Positions 6,361-15,140 of a DNA stretch of 64,000 nucleotides are shown in pieces. The number at the start of each line of letters is the position of its first letter. The stretch's first letter is position 1. Location of the stretch: the NCBI GenBank assembly GCA_036489025.1, contig DASXGN010000006.1:41473-105472 (forward strand). Reading direction: 5' to 3'. Under the pieces are notes generated by a model. It worked only from the letters and a program-made list of their open reading frames with translations, made no database searches and was not told the origin of the DNA. Source of the stretch: Dryocola sp036489025 (GTDB lineage: Bacteria; Pseudomonadota; Gammaproteobacteria; Enterobacterales; Enterobacteriaceae). Position numbers and translations under genes: made by a program.

Positions 6361-8808
6361 CTAATCGTGCATCATGCTGGCGCGCTGTTTTGCCCGCTTC
6401 TCGCGCTCGTATTTATCAAGGCCGTCGCGGAGCTGGCGCTCAAGTTCGCCGCCGTTCTGCACACCGCCACCGATAGCGATGTGGTACTGCGGCGCGCTCT
6501 GGTCGATGAACGTCTTGCCGGCAACGGGTTTCACCGGCTGATAAGCCCCGTATCCACCGGTCAGCACACCGCCCGACGGGGAAATCCCACCCGCACCGTT
6601 TGCCCTGGCGTTTACTTTGTCCGCCTGCTCGTCGAGCTGGCCCGACTGCTGATTAATCAGCCCGAGCTTGTCGAGTATCCAGTCGATACCGTCACGCAGC
6701 GCCTTAAACGGAGCCATAGCCATGCGAAACGCACCGGCTATGGCCTGCCCGAACGCGACCCCGGCGTTTTTGCAGCTATCGAGGCTTTCCTTGCTGGATT
6801 TCACCGGCTCAATCAGATTTTTGAACCATTGCCATGCATCCTGGAGTTTCTGCCCCAGCCATTCAAAAACAGGCTTCAACGGGGAAAACAGTTCGGACAC
6901 CGGCGCAAACGCCTCTTGCAGCCCCTCAACGACACCGCCGAAAAAGGCGCTGATGGGTTGCCAGTATTTCCGGATCAGAAGCGCCCCGGCCACGATAGCC
7001 ACCCCGACCGCCACAATCGGCCACGTCAGGCCGCCGATAACTGTCATAATGGCGCTACCGGCCACGCTAAAGACCGTCCCCAGCATTCCGGCAGCGGCAA
7101 TGATGGCATTCACCCCGGCCACAACCGGCCACGCAATAAGCCCAATACCCCCGATAACCCCAATAAACGCCAGGGCACCCGTTACGACGGTAAACAAGGT
7201 TTTCGTTAATTCAGGATTGGCCTTTGTCCATTTCCCCACAGTACCAAGCCATTCCGTCGCCGATGTGGTGAGTTTACGGAGAGAGGAATCTTCTTTTTCG
7301 AATACCTCGATTTGCACATCTTCCCATGCTGACTGAAGATTTTTTAAATCACCATCAAGATTATCCGTCTGTATTTTGGCAATAAGCTCCGTTGTACCTA
7401 GCGAGTTTTTAATCTCATCACGTTTATTATTCAGTGAACCATTACCGGCAGCGGCAACCAGCTTAACCGCGCCTTTCATCGCCTCTTCACCAAAAATAAC
7501 TTTCAGATATTCGGCCTGCTGCGCAGTCCCAAGCTTATTTCTCTTAAACGACGTGTTAATCGCGTTAAGAATACCGTTGACCGGCAACATGTTGCCTTTC
7601 CTGTCGCGGGTCTTCACGCCGAGCTCATCCAGCGCGGCAGGAGCCTGCCCCCTCGGAGCTTGCAGGCGGCTGAAAATAGCGCTGGCCCCCGTACCAGCCA
7701 TTGACCCCTTGATACCGTTATCTGCCAGAATCCCCAGCAGCGCGGTTGTGTCTTCAATACTCGCCCCCGCCGCCTCAGCAATCGGGGCGGCATACTTCAT
7801 CGCCTCGCCCAGCTCAATAAGACCGGTATTAGATGACGTAAAGCCTTTAGTCATCACGTCTGCAACACGCTGAATTTGGGTTGTTGGTAAATTAAATGCC
7901 GACTGCATATTCGTGATAATGTCAGCCGCCTCGGAAATATCCACGCCTGCGGCGAGACTTAAATTAACCGTTGACCCCGTTGCGGCCAGCACGTCATCAG
8001 ACTTATAACCCGACCGCGCAAGCGTCGTTTGCGTACGCGCCACATCACCAGGCGAGAATGCTGTGACGGCCCCAATATCTCGCGCCTGCTTACGTATCAG
8101 AGCGAGTTTGTCGTCATCCTTGCCAAGGCCCAGAATCGCCTGGGTGCCGGACATTTGTTTATCAAAACCAATACCCGGCGCAATAAAGCGCGAGGCTCCA
8201 TAAAGCCCCGCGGTTGCAACACCAACGCCCGCCATACCCGCATTACGTACCCCCGAGGCGAGTTTTTGCCCGGCTTCATATCGGGCTTTAACGCTATTAA
8301 GTTTCGCCTGCTTAGCGCTGACCTGCTCCAGCGCCAGCTTTTGCCGGTTGAGCTGGTTCGTCGTCTCGCTGATGCGCCCCTTCAGGCTCTGCTCGTCACG
8401 GGTGAGGTTTCGGGTATTGATACCCGCCTGCCCGAGTTCGCGCTGCTGGCGCTTAACGGACTCGGTGAGGCTGTTATATTTCGTCTGCAACCCTTCCGCC
8501 GCCGCCTTTGCCGTCGCGAGCGCTTTCGCCTGGGCGCGGGTCGGACGCTCGGTGCTGGTCAACTGCGCGGCGAGCGCTTCGGCTTCGGCTTTCGCCTTTT
8601 TCAGTGACTGGCCGGTGACGGCGAGCTGGGCGCTCGTTTTACGAAAGCCCTCAATGCGTGAGGCCTGGCCGTTTAATTCCTTGAGGGTTTTCTGCGTGTC
8701 GCGCATATCACCCGACAGCGATTTGCTCGCTGTCTGGATGGCTTTAAACGGTCGGGTCGCCTGGTCCACGGCCTTTAGCAGCACGTCGATTCTTACGTTA
8801 TTACTCAT
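6361..8808 (-). CDS. T: Tail tape-measure protein gpT
   Basis: Tape-measure protein that sets tail length and is ejected on infection. It has 815 residues, the same class as P2 gpT. The N-terminal 200 residues are coiled-coil-like and rich in Gln, Ala and Lys; the TMP core (SPGDVARTQTTLARSGYKSDDVL, then EAADIITNMQSAFNL) follows; the middle (about 540-620) holds several hydrophobic segments (TLFTVVTGALAFIGVIGGIG, then IMTVIGGLTWPIVAVGVAIV). Its start overlaps the end of the E+E' frameshift product by 8 bases, as in P2. Confidence 0.94.
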   Translation of the reverse strand: MSNNVRIDVLLKAVDQATRPFKAIQTASKSLSGDMRDTQKTLKELNGQASRIEGFRKTSAQLAVTGQSLKKAKAEAEALAAQLTSTERPTRAQAKALATAKAAAEGLQTKYNSLTESVKRQQRELGQAGINTRNLTRDEQSLKGRISETTNQLNRQKLALEQVSAKQAKLNSVKARYEAGQKLASGVRNAGMAGVGVATAGLYGASRFIAPGIGFDKQMSGTQAILGLGKDDDKLALIRKQARDIGAVTAFSPGDVARTQTTLARSGYKSDDVLAATGSTVNLSLAAGVDISEAADIITNMQSAFNLPTTQIQRVADVMTKGFTSSNTGLIELGEAMKYAAPIAEAAGASIEDTTALLGILADNGIKGSMAGTGASAIFSRLQAPRGQAPAALDELGVKTRDRKGNMLPVNGILNAINTSFKRNKLGTAQQAEYLKVIFGEEAMKGAVKLVAAAGNGSLNNKRDEIKNSLGTTELIAKIQTDNLDGDLKNLQSAWEDVQIEVFEKEDSSLRKLTTSATEWLGTVGKWTKANPELTKTLFTVVTGALAFIGVIGGIGLIAWPVVAGVNAIIAAAGMLGTVFSVAGSAIMTVIGGLTWPIVAVGVAIVAGALLIRKYWQPISAFFGGVVEGLQEAFAPVSELFSPLKPVFEWLGQKLQDAWQWFKNLIEPVKSSKESLDSCKNAGVAFGQAIAGAFRMAMAPFKALRDGIDWILDKLGLINQQSGQLDEQADKVNARANGAGGISPSGGVLTGGYGAYQPVKPVAGKTFIDQSAPQYHIAIGGGVQNGGELERQLRDGLDKYEREKRAKQRASMMHD

Positions 8809-9261
8809 TTGAGTTCCCGCTACGCTGGAGCGCCTTTTCGCGCCATATGATGAGCTGGGTCAGGCTCATGGGATAAAGCTCTGATGGCGGCCAGTGAAAA
8901 ATCACTGCGATATCCGCCATCAGGTCATCAACCATTAACCCTGGCGGGAACGTTAAGCCCCCGCATTCGGTGCCAAAAAACCGATTACCTTCGCGGCAAT
9001 GCTCATCATATCCGGCAATTCCATACGGGTAATTTCCGCCTCGGTCAGCGCCGGATACGTCATGCGCGGCAGCACTTTAATCAGCGCGTTCACGTCCGAG
9101 CTTGCCACGTCGGCCAGGCTGACGCCGCGCAGGGTGCCCGCCGTCGGCTTCGTCAGAGTGATGGATTTAATCACCTCATCGCCGCGTTTAATCGGCGTGT
9201 CCAGGGTGATGAGATTCGGGTTAGTGGTCGTTTCAGCAATTTTAGCTTTTGCTTTGCTCAT
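8801..9261 (-). CDS. E': Tail chaperone E+E' (-1 ribosomal frameshift product)
   Basis: In P2 a -1 slip near the end of E makes the longer E+E' tail assembly chaperone. Here the minus strand has T TTT TTG (8974-8980) near the 3' end of E. Shifting back one base there opens a frame reading FGTECGGLTFPPGLMVDD, then FHWPPSELYPMSLTQLIIW and stopping at 8801-8803, about 153 residues in all. The HWPPSELYPMSL stretch is the family signature of E'. The reading is clear in the sequence; the slippage frequency is not knowable from it. Confidence 0.85.
8953..9261 (-). CDS. E: Tail assembly protein gpE
   Basis: Unshifted product, 102 residues, of the E/E' tail chaperone pair that binds the tape measure during tail assembly. 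KPTAGTLRGVSLADVASSDVNALIKVLPRMTYPALTEAE-type sequence (residues 38-76) is typical of the phage tail gpE family. It is slightly longer than P2 gpE (91 residues). It lies between FII and T as in P2. Confidence 0.92.
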   Translation of the reverse strand: MSKAKAKIAETTTNPNLITLDTPIKRGDEVIKSITLTKPTAGTLRGVSLADVASSDVNALIKVLPRMTYPALTEAEITRMELPDMMSIAAKVIGFLAPNAGA

Positions 9262-9326
9262 GGTTTTTTTACTCCGGGAATTTATTCGGGAAATACCGGC
9301 CAGGGTATGCCTGACCGGTCAGTTAA

Positions 9327-9848
9327 TTACACGACGCCGAGGTTTTTGCGGCGCTGCTCCAGCCGGTCGACACCGTTCACCTTCTCAATCATGTTGATAG
9401 TGTCGATTTCAATCAGCTCCTTACCGTTCATAGTCAGCTTGTAGTACGTGCAAACGGTGCTGATTTTTGTCTCGGTGTCCTCACCCTGCTTGCTGTCACC
9501 GCCGTCAAACTCTTTGTGGCGCCCACGAACAACAATCTCGACCGGAATTTCCTCCTCGGTGTCGTCACGCTGGTATGAGCCCACAAAGCGCAGCGGCACG
9601 GCAGATGCACCCGGCAAGGCGTACTGCGCCCACAGGGTTTCGTCAGGAAAGCCGCCGATTGTCCAGTCAAACGTCAGCGCGTCATCGTCGAGGCCAAAAT
9701 CCACCGGGGCGGCACCGTTCATCCCGCCGCCGCGATAGTTCTCCAGTTTGCGGGTGAGTTTCGGCAGCGTGACGGCAGAGACGACACCCAGATAACTGAG
9801 CCCGTCGTTAAACATATTTAAGCCCTTAAGCTTGCGTGGCATTGCCAT
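9327..9848 (-). CDS. FII: Major tail tube protein FII
   Basis: P2 FII family tail tube, 173 residues compared with 172 in P2. The start MAMPRKLKGLNMFNDG, PKLTRKLENYRGGGMNGAAP and the end EIDTINMIEKVNGVDRLEQR are close to the P2 protein. It follows FI after 13 bases in the late operon. Confidence 0.95.
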   Translation of the reverse strand: MAMPRKLKGLNMFNDGLSYLGVVSAVTLPKLTRKLENYRGGGMNGAAPVDFGLDDDALTFDWTIGGFPDETLWAQYALPGASAVPLRFVGSYQRDDTEEEIPVEIVVRGRHKEFDGGDSKQGEDTETKISTVCTYYKLTMNGKELIEIDTINMIEKVNGVDRLEQRRKNLGVV

Positions 9849-9861
9849 TTTTCAGTGCTCC

Positions 9862-11049
9862 TTAGCCGTTCGCAGATGAAACCAGATTGGCAACATATTT
9901 ATCGGTAATGCGCTGACGGAAAGTCAGGCTTTCCAGCGGCGGGATGGGGGTAAAGTCAAAATCAATCGCCAGCTTCCCGGCTTTCAGCAGCTCAACCCCG
10001 TTGACCGACTCGTCGAGCCAGCAGTCGCCCCCGGCGAGATAGCCGTTAGCAACCAGCTCGCGGATTTTGGCCTTGATACCGTCGATAATGTCGCGGATAA
10101 GCACCGGCGTAATCGGCTTGTCAACCGCCCACATGTGCGCCTCGGCCATCGTGTCAGCCAGAATCTGCGCGGTGCGGGTGTAGTTCTCAAAGATGAATAA
10201 TGGATCGTCAGAACAGGTACGGTTTCCCCAGAAACGAAAACCGTCCTTGCGAACCAGCGTGGTGACCCCGGCCTCGTTGAGCAGGTCGGCGTCGGTGCCG
10301 GATGCCTGCAAATCCCAGAATACGGACTTGCTGATGCCGGTGACGCCCTGCACTCCGACGTTTGACAGGGTTTTATGCCAGCCGACGGTCTGGTCGATGT
10401 ATGCCCGCAGGCCGAGGGCGCGAGCGGTGGCGTATGCCGTCGCGCTGGCGCTGGCCGTGGTATCCCATGCCACAAAATCAGGCCAGATAAGCATCAGCTC
10501 GCGCTGGCTGAAATTGTCGCGGTACTTGATGGCATCAGAGATTGTTTTGCACTCCCACGCGCTGACATAGCCAAAGGCGCGCAGGCTGACGCACACCGAG
10601 GCCAGGGCGACCGCCACCTCCTGCGAGTCCAGCCCCGGCACGCCGAGAATTCGAGGCTTAACCCCCGTCACGGTTTCGGCAGTCAGCAGCGCTTTCAGGC
10701 CAGTATTTTTACCGTTCTCATCCGTGCCACCAATGATGTTGGAAATCGTCTCGGCCTGCGCGGCCGCCTCGTCGTCATTGGTACTTTCGGCCACGCGCAC
10801 CACCACAACAACCGGCTTGCACTGGTCAGCAATAGCCTGCAATGAGGTTGCCAAAGTGCCTTTTTTCCCGGCTTTGCCGATGGCGGTTTGTACGCTGGTA
10901 ATTAATACCGGCTCATTAAGGGGAAAGGTCTCGGCGTCGGCATCGCTGGCCGTGCAGACCATCCCGATGATGGCCGTCGAGACCGTGGAAATCGTGCGCG
11001 TACCGTCGTTAATTTCAATGACCTGCACGCCGTGGTGATAATCACCCAT
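9862..11049 (-). CDS. FI: Major tail sheath protein FI
   Basis: Contractile tail sheath, 395 residues compared with 396 in P2. Characteristic segments are the N-terminal YHHGVQVIEINDGTRTI, ALASVCVSLRAFGYVSAWEC, and GFRFWGNRTCSDDPLFIFEN near residue 270, which is the best conserved part of the sheath family. It is the first gene of the F late operon. In P2 a cargo gene, Z/fun, precedes it; here the gap to G is only 129 bp and holds a terminator and promoter. Confidence 0.95.
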   Translation of the reverse strand: MGDYHHGVQVIEINDGTRTISTVSTAIIGMVCTASDADAETFPLNEPVLITSVQTAIGKAGKKGTLATSLQAIADQCKPVVVVVRVAESTNDDEAAAQAETISNIIGGTDENGKNTGLKALLTAETVTGVKPRILGVPGLDSQEVAVALASVCVSLRAFGYVSAWECKTISDAIKYRDNFSQRELMLIWPDFVAWDTTASASATAYATARALGLRAYIDQTVGWHKTLSNVGVQGVTGISKSVFWDLQASGTDADLLNEAGVTTLVRKDGFRFWGNRTCSDDPLFIFENYTRTAQILADTMAEAHMWAVDKPITPVLIRDIIDGIKAKIRELVANGYLAGGDCWLDESVNGVELLKAGKLAIDFDFTPIPPLESLTFRQRITDKYVANLVSSANG

Positions 11050-11121
11050 TCGCGTTACTCCGTAGGTATTCAGGGGAGTTTATTTTCGCGGTTGCAGGGA
11101 TGGCGGGACAGCAATCGGGGA

Positions 11122-11139
11122 TGGGAGGGAGCTGATACA
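11122..11139 (-). promoter_or_regulatory. Possible Ogr site of the F late promoter
   Basis: TGG-N12-ACA (plus strand) matches five of the six fixed bases of the P2 late-promoter element TGT-N12-ACA. If centred at -55 it gives a start near 11075 and a leader of about 26 bases for FI. This is a weak match and is offered as a candidate only. Confidence 0.3.
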
Positions 11140-11147
11140 ACACGAAA

Positions 11148-11172
11148 GAAAACGCCCTCAATGCGAGGGCGT
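11148..11172 (-). terminator. Terminator after the V-to-G late operon
   Basis: An 8-bp stem (ACGCCCTC with GAGGGCGT, loop 11160-11164) is followed on the minus strand by TTTTCTTTC, six bases beyond the stop of G. Confidence 0.75.
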
Positions 11173-11178
11173 CGGGGT

Positions 11179-11613
11179 TTACTGTTCGGGCGCGGCGGGC
11201 CAGTTGATGCCTGGTGCGCTGGATGTATCAACAGCTTCCAGCGCATCCAGATAATCAAGCCACAGCCCGTATCGCTCAAGTTCGTCGCCTTTTAGTCGCC
11301 CCAACGCAGCTTTGCCGGGCCATTGCTTACTGCTCATGTAATCATTTGCCTTGCCGATTCGTTCCTGCTTCTCTGCGTCGGCAGCAGCGACAAGTTCTTC
11401 ATGCGTTGGTTCAGGTTTATCGGCCCATGTCGGGTAACCATCACTGCCAGCAACCCTTGTTTTCCCGATCGGGGCCGCTCCTGTAAATTCATTAAATATA
11501 GAATCACTAATCTCAACAGCATCAGTAGGCCATGTGCCACTCAGTTCATATGTATTTTTTAACGCAACAGCATAAAAAGCATTTTCTGAAAGAGAATAAA
11601 TATATTGATTCAT
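11179..11613 (-). CDS. G: Tail fibre assembly protein G
   Basis: Tfa-type chaperone (P2 gpG, phage tail fibre assembly family) that folds and caps the fibre H, 144 residues. The C-terminal half carries the family pattern PTWADKPEPTHEELVAAADAEKQ and the closing LERYGLWLDYLDALEAVDTS, followed by WPAAPEQ. The 5' part is AT-rich, like the 3' end of H next to it, which suggests the fibre tip and its chaperone were exchanged together. Confidence 0.9.
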   Translation of the reverse strand: MNQYIYSLSENAFYAVALKNTYELSGTWPTDAVEISDSIFNEFTGAAPIGKTRVAGSDGYPTWADKPEPTHEELVAAADAEKQERIGKANDYMSSKQWPGKAALGRLKGDELERYGLWLDYLDALEAVDTSSAPGINWPAAPEQ

Positions 11614-11614
11614 A

Positions 11615-12565
11615 TTATCGCCCCACTGCCATAATCATTGTCCCGAAAGAACCGGCATTCAAAGAAACTTTCAAGGTGACTTTCGCTCGATCGGTTCCCA
11701 TCATCTTATATGTTGGTGCTGGTGAGGTTGTTCCATCTGACCAAATGGCGGTGGCTGCTAATATGGCAGACGGAAAAACGATAGGATAGTTTCCTGATGT
11801 CCCGCCTACATCCGCACCGTTTACTGTCATCTGAAACATTTGCACTATATGGCCACTCGGCAATTGAAACCACTGAGAACCGTACGGAAATGCATTCATA
11901 TCAGGGATCTGATTTGCACCCGTCCCTACCTCCCGTTTTGCTGCTTCTTTCAATTGAAGGTTTTCGAGAACCTCTGAAACAAGCCCGGCGTCTGCTATTT
12001 CCTTAAGGGCGTTTGCAATCAAAGGGTACTGTTTATGCGGATGAGCTGCTTTGATATGCTCATTCATCAGATTATCGGCATAGGTTTTCACCTCGATAAC
12101 CTTATCATCGACATACTGGCGCGTTGCCAGCACGACCGCCGGGTCGATTTTCAGCGTTACCGCCTCGGTGCTCGACACAATCAACACCATGCGAATGGTT
12201 TGTGTGCGCCCGCTCCCCTCCTGGAGTTTCGGTTTGTAGGTTTCCGGGCAGTTCGCCACGGCAATTAACACGCCGTCATCGTCATACAGCCCAATTTCAC
12301 GTATCCAGAAACCGCCCTCGTTTTCCGGGATAATCTGCTCGGCGATAATCTGGCTGGTATTGGTTGGATCAACACTCAGCATATTCAGCGGAGCGCGGCG
12401 TTGTTCACCCAACAATGCAGTCTGGGCGGCATCAGGCATGGGAAGCACTCCGCCCCCGTCACCTACGGCCAGCTCGGAAAGGTTCAGTTTTATGCCAAGC
12501 GCCGCGGCATTAGCCAGGCGGGCAGCACCCTGATTAGTCAGAATGGCAAAGAATTTCGCGGTCAT
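11615..12565 (-). CDS. H: Tail fibre protein H, short form
   Basis: Receptor-binding side tail fibre. The N-terminal 160 residues are the conserved P2-like baseplate-attachment part (FFAILTNQGAARLANAAALG, then SELAVGDGGG; ENEGGFWIREIGLYDDDG). The C-terminus (GSQWFQLPSGHIVQMFQ, then YPIVFPSAILAATAIW) is the gp53-like fibre tip found in many enteric phages. At 316 residues it is about half the length of P2 gpH (669), so the central shaft repeats are missing. The frame is intact. The last 400 bases are markedly more AT-rich than the rest of the tail region, a sign of mosaic exchange. Confidence 0.9.
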   Translation of the reverse strand: MTAKFFAILTNQGAARLANAAALGIKLNLSELAVGDGGGVLPMPDAAQTALLGEQRRAPLNMLSVDPTNTSQIIAEQIIPENEGGFWIREIGLYDDDGVLIAVANCPETYKPKLQEGSGRTQTIRMVLIVSSTEAVTLKIDPAVVLATRQYVDDKVIEVKTYADNLMNEHIKAAHPHKQYPLIANALKEIADAGLVSEVLENLQLKEAAKREVGTGANQIPDMNAFPYGSQWFQLPSGHIVQMFQMTVNGADVGGTSGNYPIVFPSAILAATAIWSDGTTSPAPTYKMMGTDRAKVTLKVSLNAGSFGTMIMAVGR

Positions 12566-13173
12566 GCGTTCACTCTCAGGTTATCAATTAAATGGATGGC
12601 CGAGGCGGGGTAATAATCTCCGCCAACGGTGATTTCCTCCGGCGTCCAGGGGTAAACGGTCAGGGCGTCACCCTCGTAGCACCCCGCCCCGGTATAAAAC
12701 TCGCCGTCGGCGCTCAGGCTGATAGCAAGCCCCGTCAGGTGACGGCTCGCCGGTTTTGCGTCAGCAATCAGGCGTTCCAGCTCCTGATACATCTCATCGG
12801 TAATGCCGGTATCCAGCACACCGACGACCAGGCGAAACGTGCCGGGCTCCTCGTTAAGTTCCCACCACTCGCGCACCTCAATGAGATATCCCAGCGGCTC
12901 AACAACACGCCGCAGCGCGCTGATGGTGCCTTTATGCCGGTGTACAAAGTGCGCCGCCGCGACAACGCTGCGCTTGGTTGCCTCCGGCCAGCCCTCATCC
13001 CAGCGGTCAACAGAAAGCGCCCAGGCCAGATAAGGCAACAGCGCAAGCGGGCAGGTGCGCCAGTTCCACAGCATCCGCAGCGGCACCGGGACACGCCTTA
13101 TTTCCGCCATCGCCTGCGCGGCAGCAACCTCCAGCGGGGATGAACCAACCGGCAAAAGCCGGACGCTACTCAT
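12562..13173 (-). CDS. I: Baseplate protein gpI
   Basis: P2 gpI family (tail protein I), a baseplate wedge component that links to the fibre. It has 203 residues compared with 176 in P2, with extra sequence at the C-terminus (TGAGCYEGDALTVYPW, then ASAIHLIDNLR). PYLAWALSVDRWDEGWPEATKR and VHRHKGTISALRRVVEPLGY are typical. It overlaps J by 8 bases and H by 4 bases. Confidence 0.92.
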   Translation of the reverse strand: MSSVRLLPVGSSPLEVAAAQAMAEIRRVPVPLRMLWNWRTCPLALLPYLAWALSVDRWDEGWPEATKRSVVAAAHFVHRHKGTISALRRVVEPLGYLIEVREWWELNEEPGTFRLVVGVLDTGITDEMYQELERLIADAKPASRHLTGLAISLSADGEFYTGAGCYEGDALTVYPWTPEEITVGGDYYPASAIHLIDNLRVNA

Positions 13174-14074
13174 CCGACGCCCCGACGCTCAGGTCATAAC
13201 CGGTGCAGCTCGCCGCCTGACTGGTGGCGATAACAATGTCAGCCGCCGGGCTCGCCAGCTCCACGCGCTGCACCCCCTCAACATGCAGCGCGGCATAGAT
13301 GGCAGAGAGACGAATATCGCGCCCGAGCCGGTGCTGCGTGGCAATGTATGCCTGTAATTTCTGCTCAGCCGCCTGCCGTATTGGCTCAGCCTCCGGGCCC
13401 GGATAAAGATGCAGCACCGCGTCAATCTGGTAAGGCACAATTTCGGCTGTCTGCACCGTCACCCGGTCAGCAACAGGCCGCACGTCCTCCGCGTTCAGCG
13501 CCTTATCAACAATGCCGATAAGCTCCTCACTGGCGGTGCCGTCGCCCTCACGCGATAAAACAGAAATGGTCACGCAGGCAGGCGACGGGCTCTCGACCGC
13601 AATATCCGCGACACGCCCGTCAGCGCTGCGGCCATGAAACTGATAAGCCCCGACTGGCCCGGCCACGCTCAGCCCTTCAAACGACTGCTGAATACGCAGG
13701 CGAAAATCACCGTCAGACTCCACCACCGCCGCCACCGGCGGAATGGCGGTATCGTCGCCAGGCGTAATAACCAGCCGCGCTACGTTGTTATTCGCGCCGA
13801 GGACGTCGAGGTTGTTGCCGGTGGAATAGGCCAGCATGACGGCCAGCGCCGACTCGTTAACCCGCTGACGCAGGATTAACTCGCGGTAGGCGTTTTCCTC
13901 CAGCAGTTTGACGATGGGCTCGGACTCAAGCGACAGGATGCGCGCAATCGCGTCCTGTTCATCCTCCGGGTAAAGAGAAATCAGCGTCGCTTTGCGCTCG
14001 GCCAGCAGGGTTTCATAGTCCAGCACCTCGACCACGTCCGGGGCGGGTAGCTGGCTCAGGTCAATGGTTGCCAT
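13166..14074 (-). CDS. J: Baseplate wedge protein gpJ
   Basis: P2 gpJ family (gp47/JayE baseplate J-like), the baseplate wedge protein comparable to T4 gp6. The length of 302 residues equals P2. PAPDVVEVLDYETLLAERKA and EENAYRELILRQRVNESALA are signatures of the family. It lies four bases from W in the V-W-J-I-H-G late operon. Confidence 0.94.
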   Translation of the reverse strand: MATIDLSQLPAPDVVEVLDYETLLAERKATLISLYPEDEQDAIARILSLESEPIVKLLEENAYRELILRQRVNESALAVMLAYSTGNNLDVLGANNNVARLVITPGDDTAIPPVAAVVESDGDFRLRIQQSFEGLSVAGPVGAYQFHGRSADGRVADIAVESPSPACVTISVLSREGDGTASEELIGIVDKALNAEDVRPVADRVTVQTAEIVPYQIDAVLHLYPGPEAEPIRQAAEQKLQAYIATQHRLGRDIRLSAIYAALHVEGVQRVELASPAADIVIATSQAASCTGYDLSVGASDE

Positions 14075-14078
14075 ATTC

Positions 14079-14429
14079 TCAGCTCAGGGGAATGGTTAGA
14101 GAAAATGACGCGCCGCCGGTGTCGGTACGCGCGCCGGTGATATCGACATACAGCTCGCCCGCTTTTGTGCTTTCAAAGCTGATGGCCGTCAGTCTGATAC
14201 GCGGCTCCCACTTGAGGATGGCCATATAACACGCGGCCATAATTTGCAGGCGCAGCGCCGGGTTATCAGGCATATCAATCAGCGCCGACAGCAGCGAGCC
14301 GTAATCTCGCCGCATGACGCGGGAACCGATGGGGGTAATGAGAATATCGCGCACGCTCTGACTGATGTGCTCCGCGTCCGACAGACTCAGGCCGGTAACC
14401 CGGTTCATGCCGGGATAGCGCACCGTCAT
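14079..14429 (-). CDS. W: Baseplate protein gpW (gp25-like lysozyme fold)
   Basis: P2 gpW family, 116 residues compared with 115 in P2, structurally related to T4 gp25 at the sheath-baseplate junction. SDAEHISQSVRDILITPIGS and RVMRRDYGSLLSALIDMPDN carry the conserved family core; the EPR motif follows in KWEPRIRL. It overlaps V by 4 bases. Confidence 0.94.
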   Translation of the reverse strand: MTVRYPGMNRVTGLSLSDAEHISQSVRDILITPIGSRVMRRDYGSLLSALIDMPDNPALRLQIMAACYMAILKWEPRIRLTAISFESTKAGELYVDITGARTDTGGASFSLTIPLS

Positions 14430-15067
14430 ACTGGCCCCCCGGTCTGACTTCCGCCGCTTTGCACCCCGCTATGCTTATGTGAATGGACAATAACGCCGTT
14501 GGAGGTAAGCGCGCCGCCGGAATGCTCAATATTGCCGGTCATTTTGCCGCCCTGCTTAACCTCCAGCGAGCCGGTTGTCAGCTTGTTGGTGCAGACCACT
14601 TCCGGGGTATCCAGGGTGATTTGCTGGCTGGCTTTGACCGTCACCACCGGCACCGACACGACGACAGATTCCGACGCGGTGACATCAGCGGTTTTAACGC
14701 CGCTCACCTTCAGCGCGCTGGTTTGTGGCTCGTACTCAATGACGGCCCCGTCGGGAAAAGAGACGTGCATCGCATCAGCTGACGATGACGGCGCGGGGGA
14801 ATCATCGGAGTAAATGCCCGGCAGGACAAAAGCGGTATCAAGCTCACCGCCCACGGCCAGCAGTAAAACCTGCTCATCCACAGAGGGAGCCCACCATGTG
14901 CGCGAGCGACCGGCGCGGGCCGTCAGCCAGTTGAGCCAGTCGGTCGTAATCCCGCCCGTTTCAACACGACATAACGCCCGCCCGGTGTCGACTTCGGTCA
15001 CGATGCCGGTGCGGATAATGTTGCGCAGCGCTCGCGCTAGTTCCTGGATGTTTGCGATAGTATTCAT
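14426..15067 (-). CDS. V: Baseplate spike gpV
   Basis: Trimeric membrane-piercing spike of the P2 tail. The ATG at 15067 gives 213 residues and starts MNTIANIQELARALRNIIRTG, as in P2 (211 residues); an upstream in-frame start at 15103 lies inside the terminator hairpin and is unlikely. The tip HxH motif known to bind iron in P2-like spikes is present near the C-terminus (VHSHKHSG). It is the first gene of the V late operon. Confidence 0.93.
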   Translation of the reverse strand: MNTIANIQELARALRNIIRTGIVTEVDTGRALCRVETGGITTDWLNWLTARAGRSRTWWAPSVDEQVLLLAVGGELDTAFVLPGIYSDDSPAPSSSADAMHVSFPDGAVIEYEPQTSALKVSGVKTADVTASESVVVSVPVVTVKASQQITLDTPEVVCTNKLTTGSLEVKQGGKMTGNIEHSGGALTSNGVIVHSHKHSGVQSGGSQTGGPV

Positions 15068-15079
15068 AGGGGAAAGAAT

Positions 15080-15101
15080 GCCGCCCGAGGCCACGGGCGG
15101 C
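15080..15101 (-). terminator. Hairpin between S and V
   Basis: A perfect 8-bp GC stem (GCCGCCCG with CGGGCGGC, 6-base loop) is followed on the minus strand by ATTCTTT. It probably ends the O-to-S late transcript. The T-run is short, so termination may be partial. Confidence 0.5.
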
Positions 15102-15140
15102 AACGCATGAGCGTTTTATGAGGGGTAGCACAACAGCGGG

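Noticed and set aside
6259..7209. Long plus-strand frame of 316 codons opposite the tape-measure gene
   Set aside because: It is a shadow of the GC-rich tape-measure gene T and has no family-like sequence.
15115..15132. TTT-N12-ACA as the Ogr site of the V late promoter
   Set aside because: At -55 it would put the transcript start on the V start codon, so it is not a sensible site.
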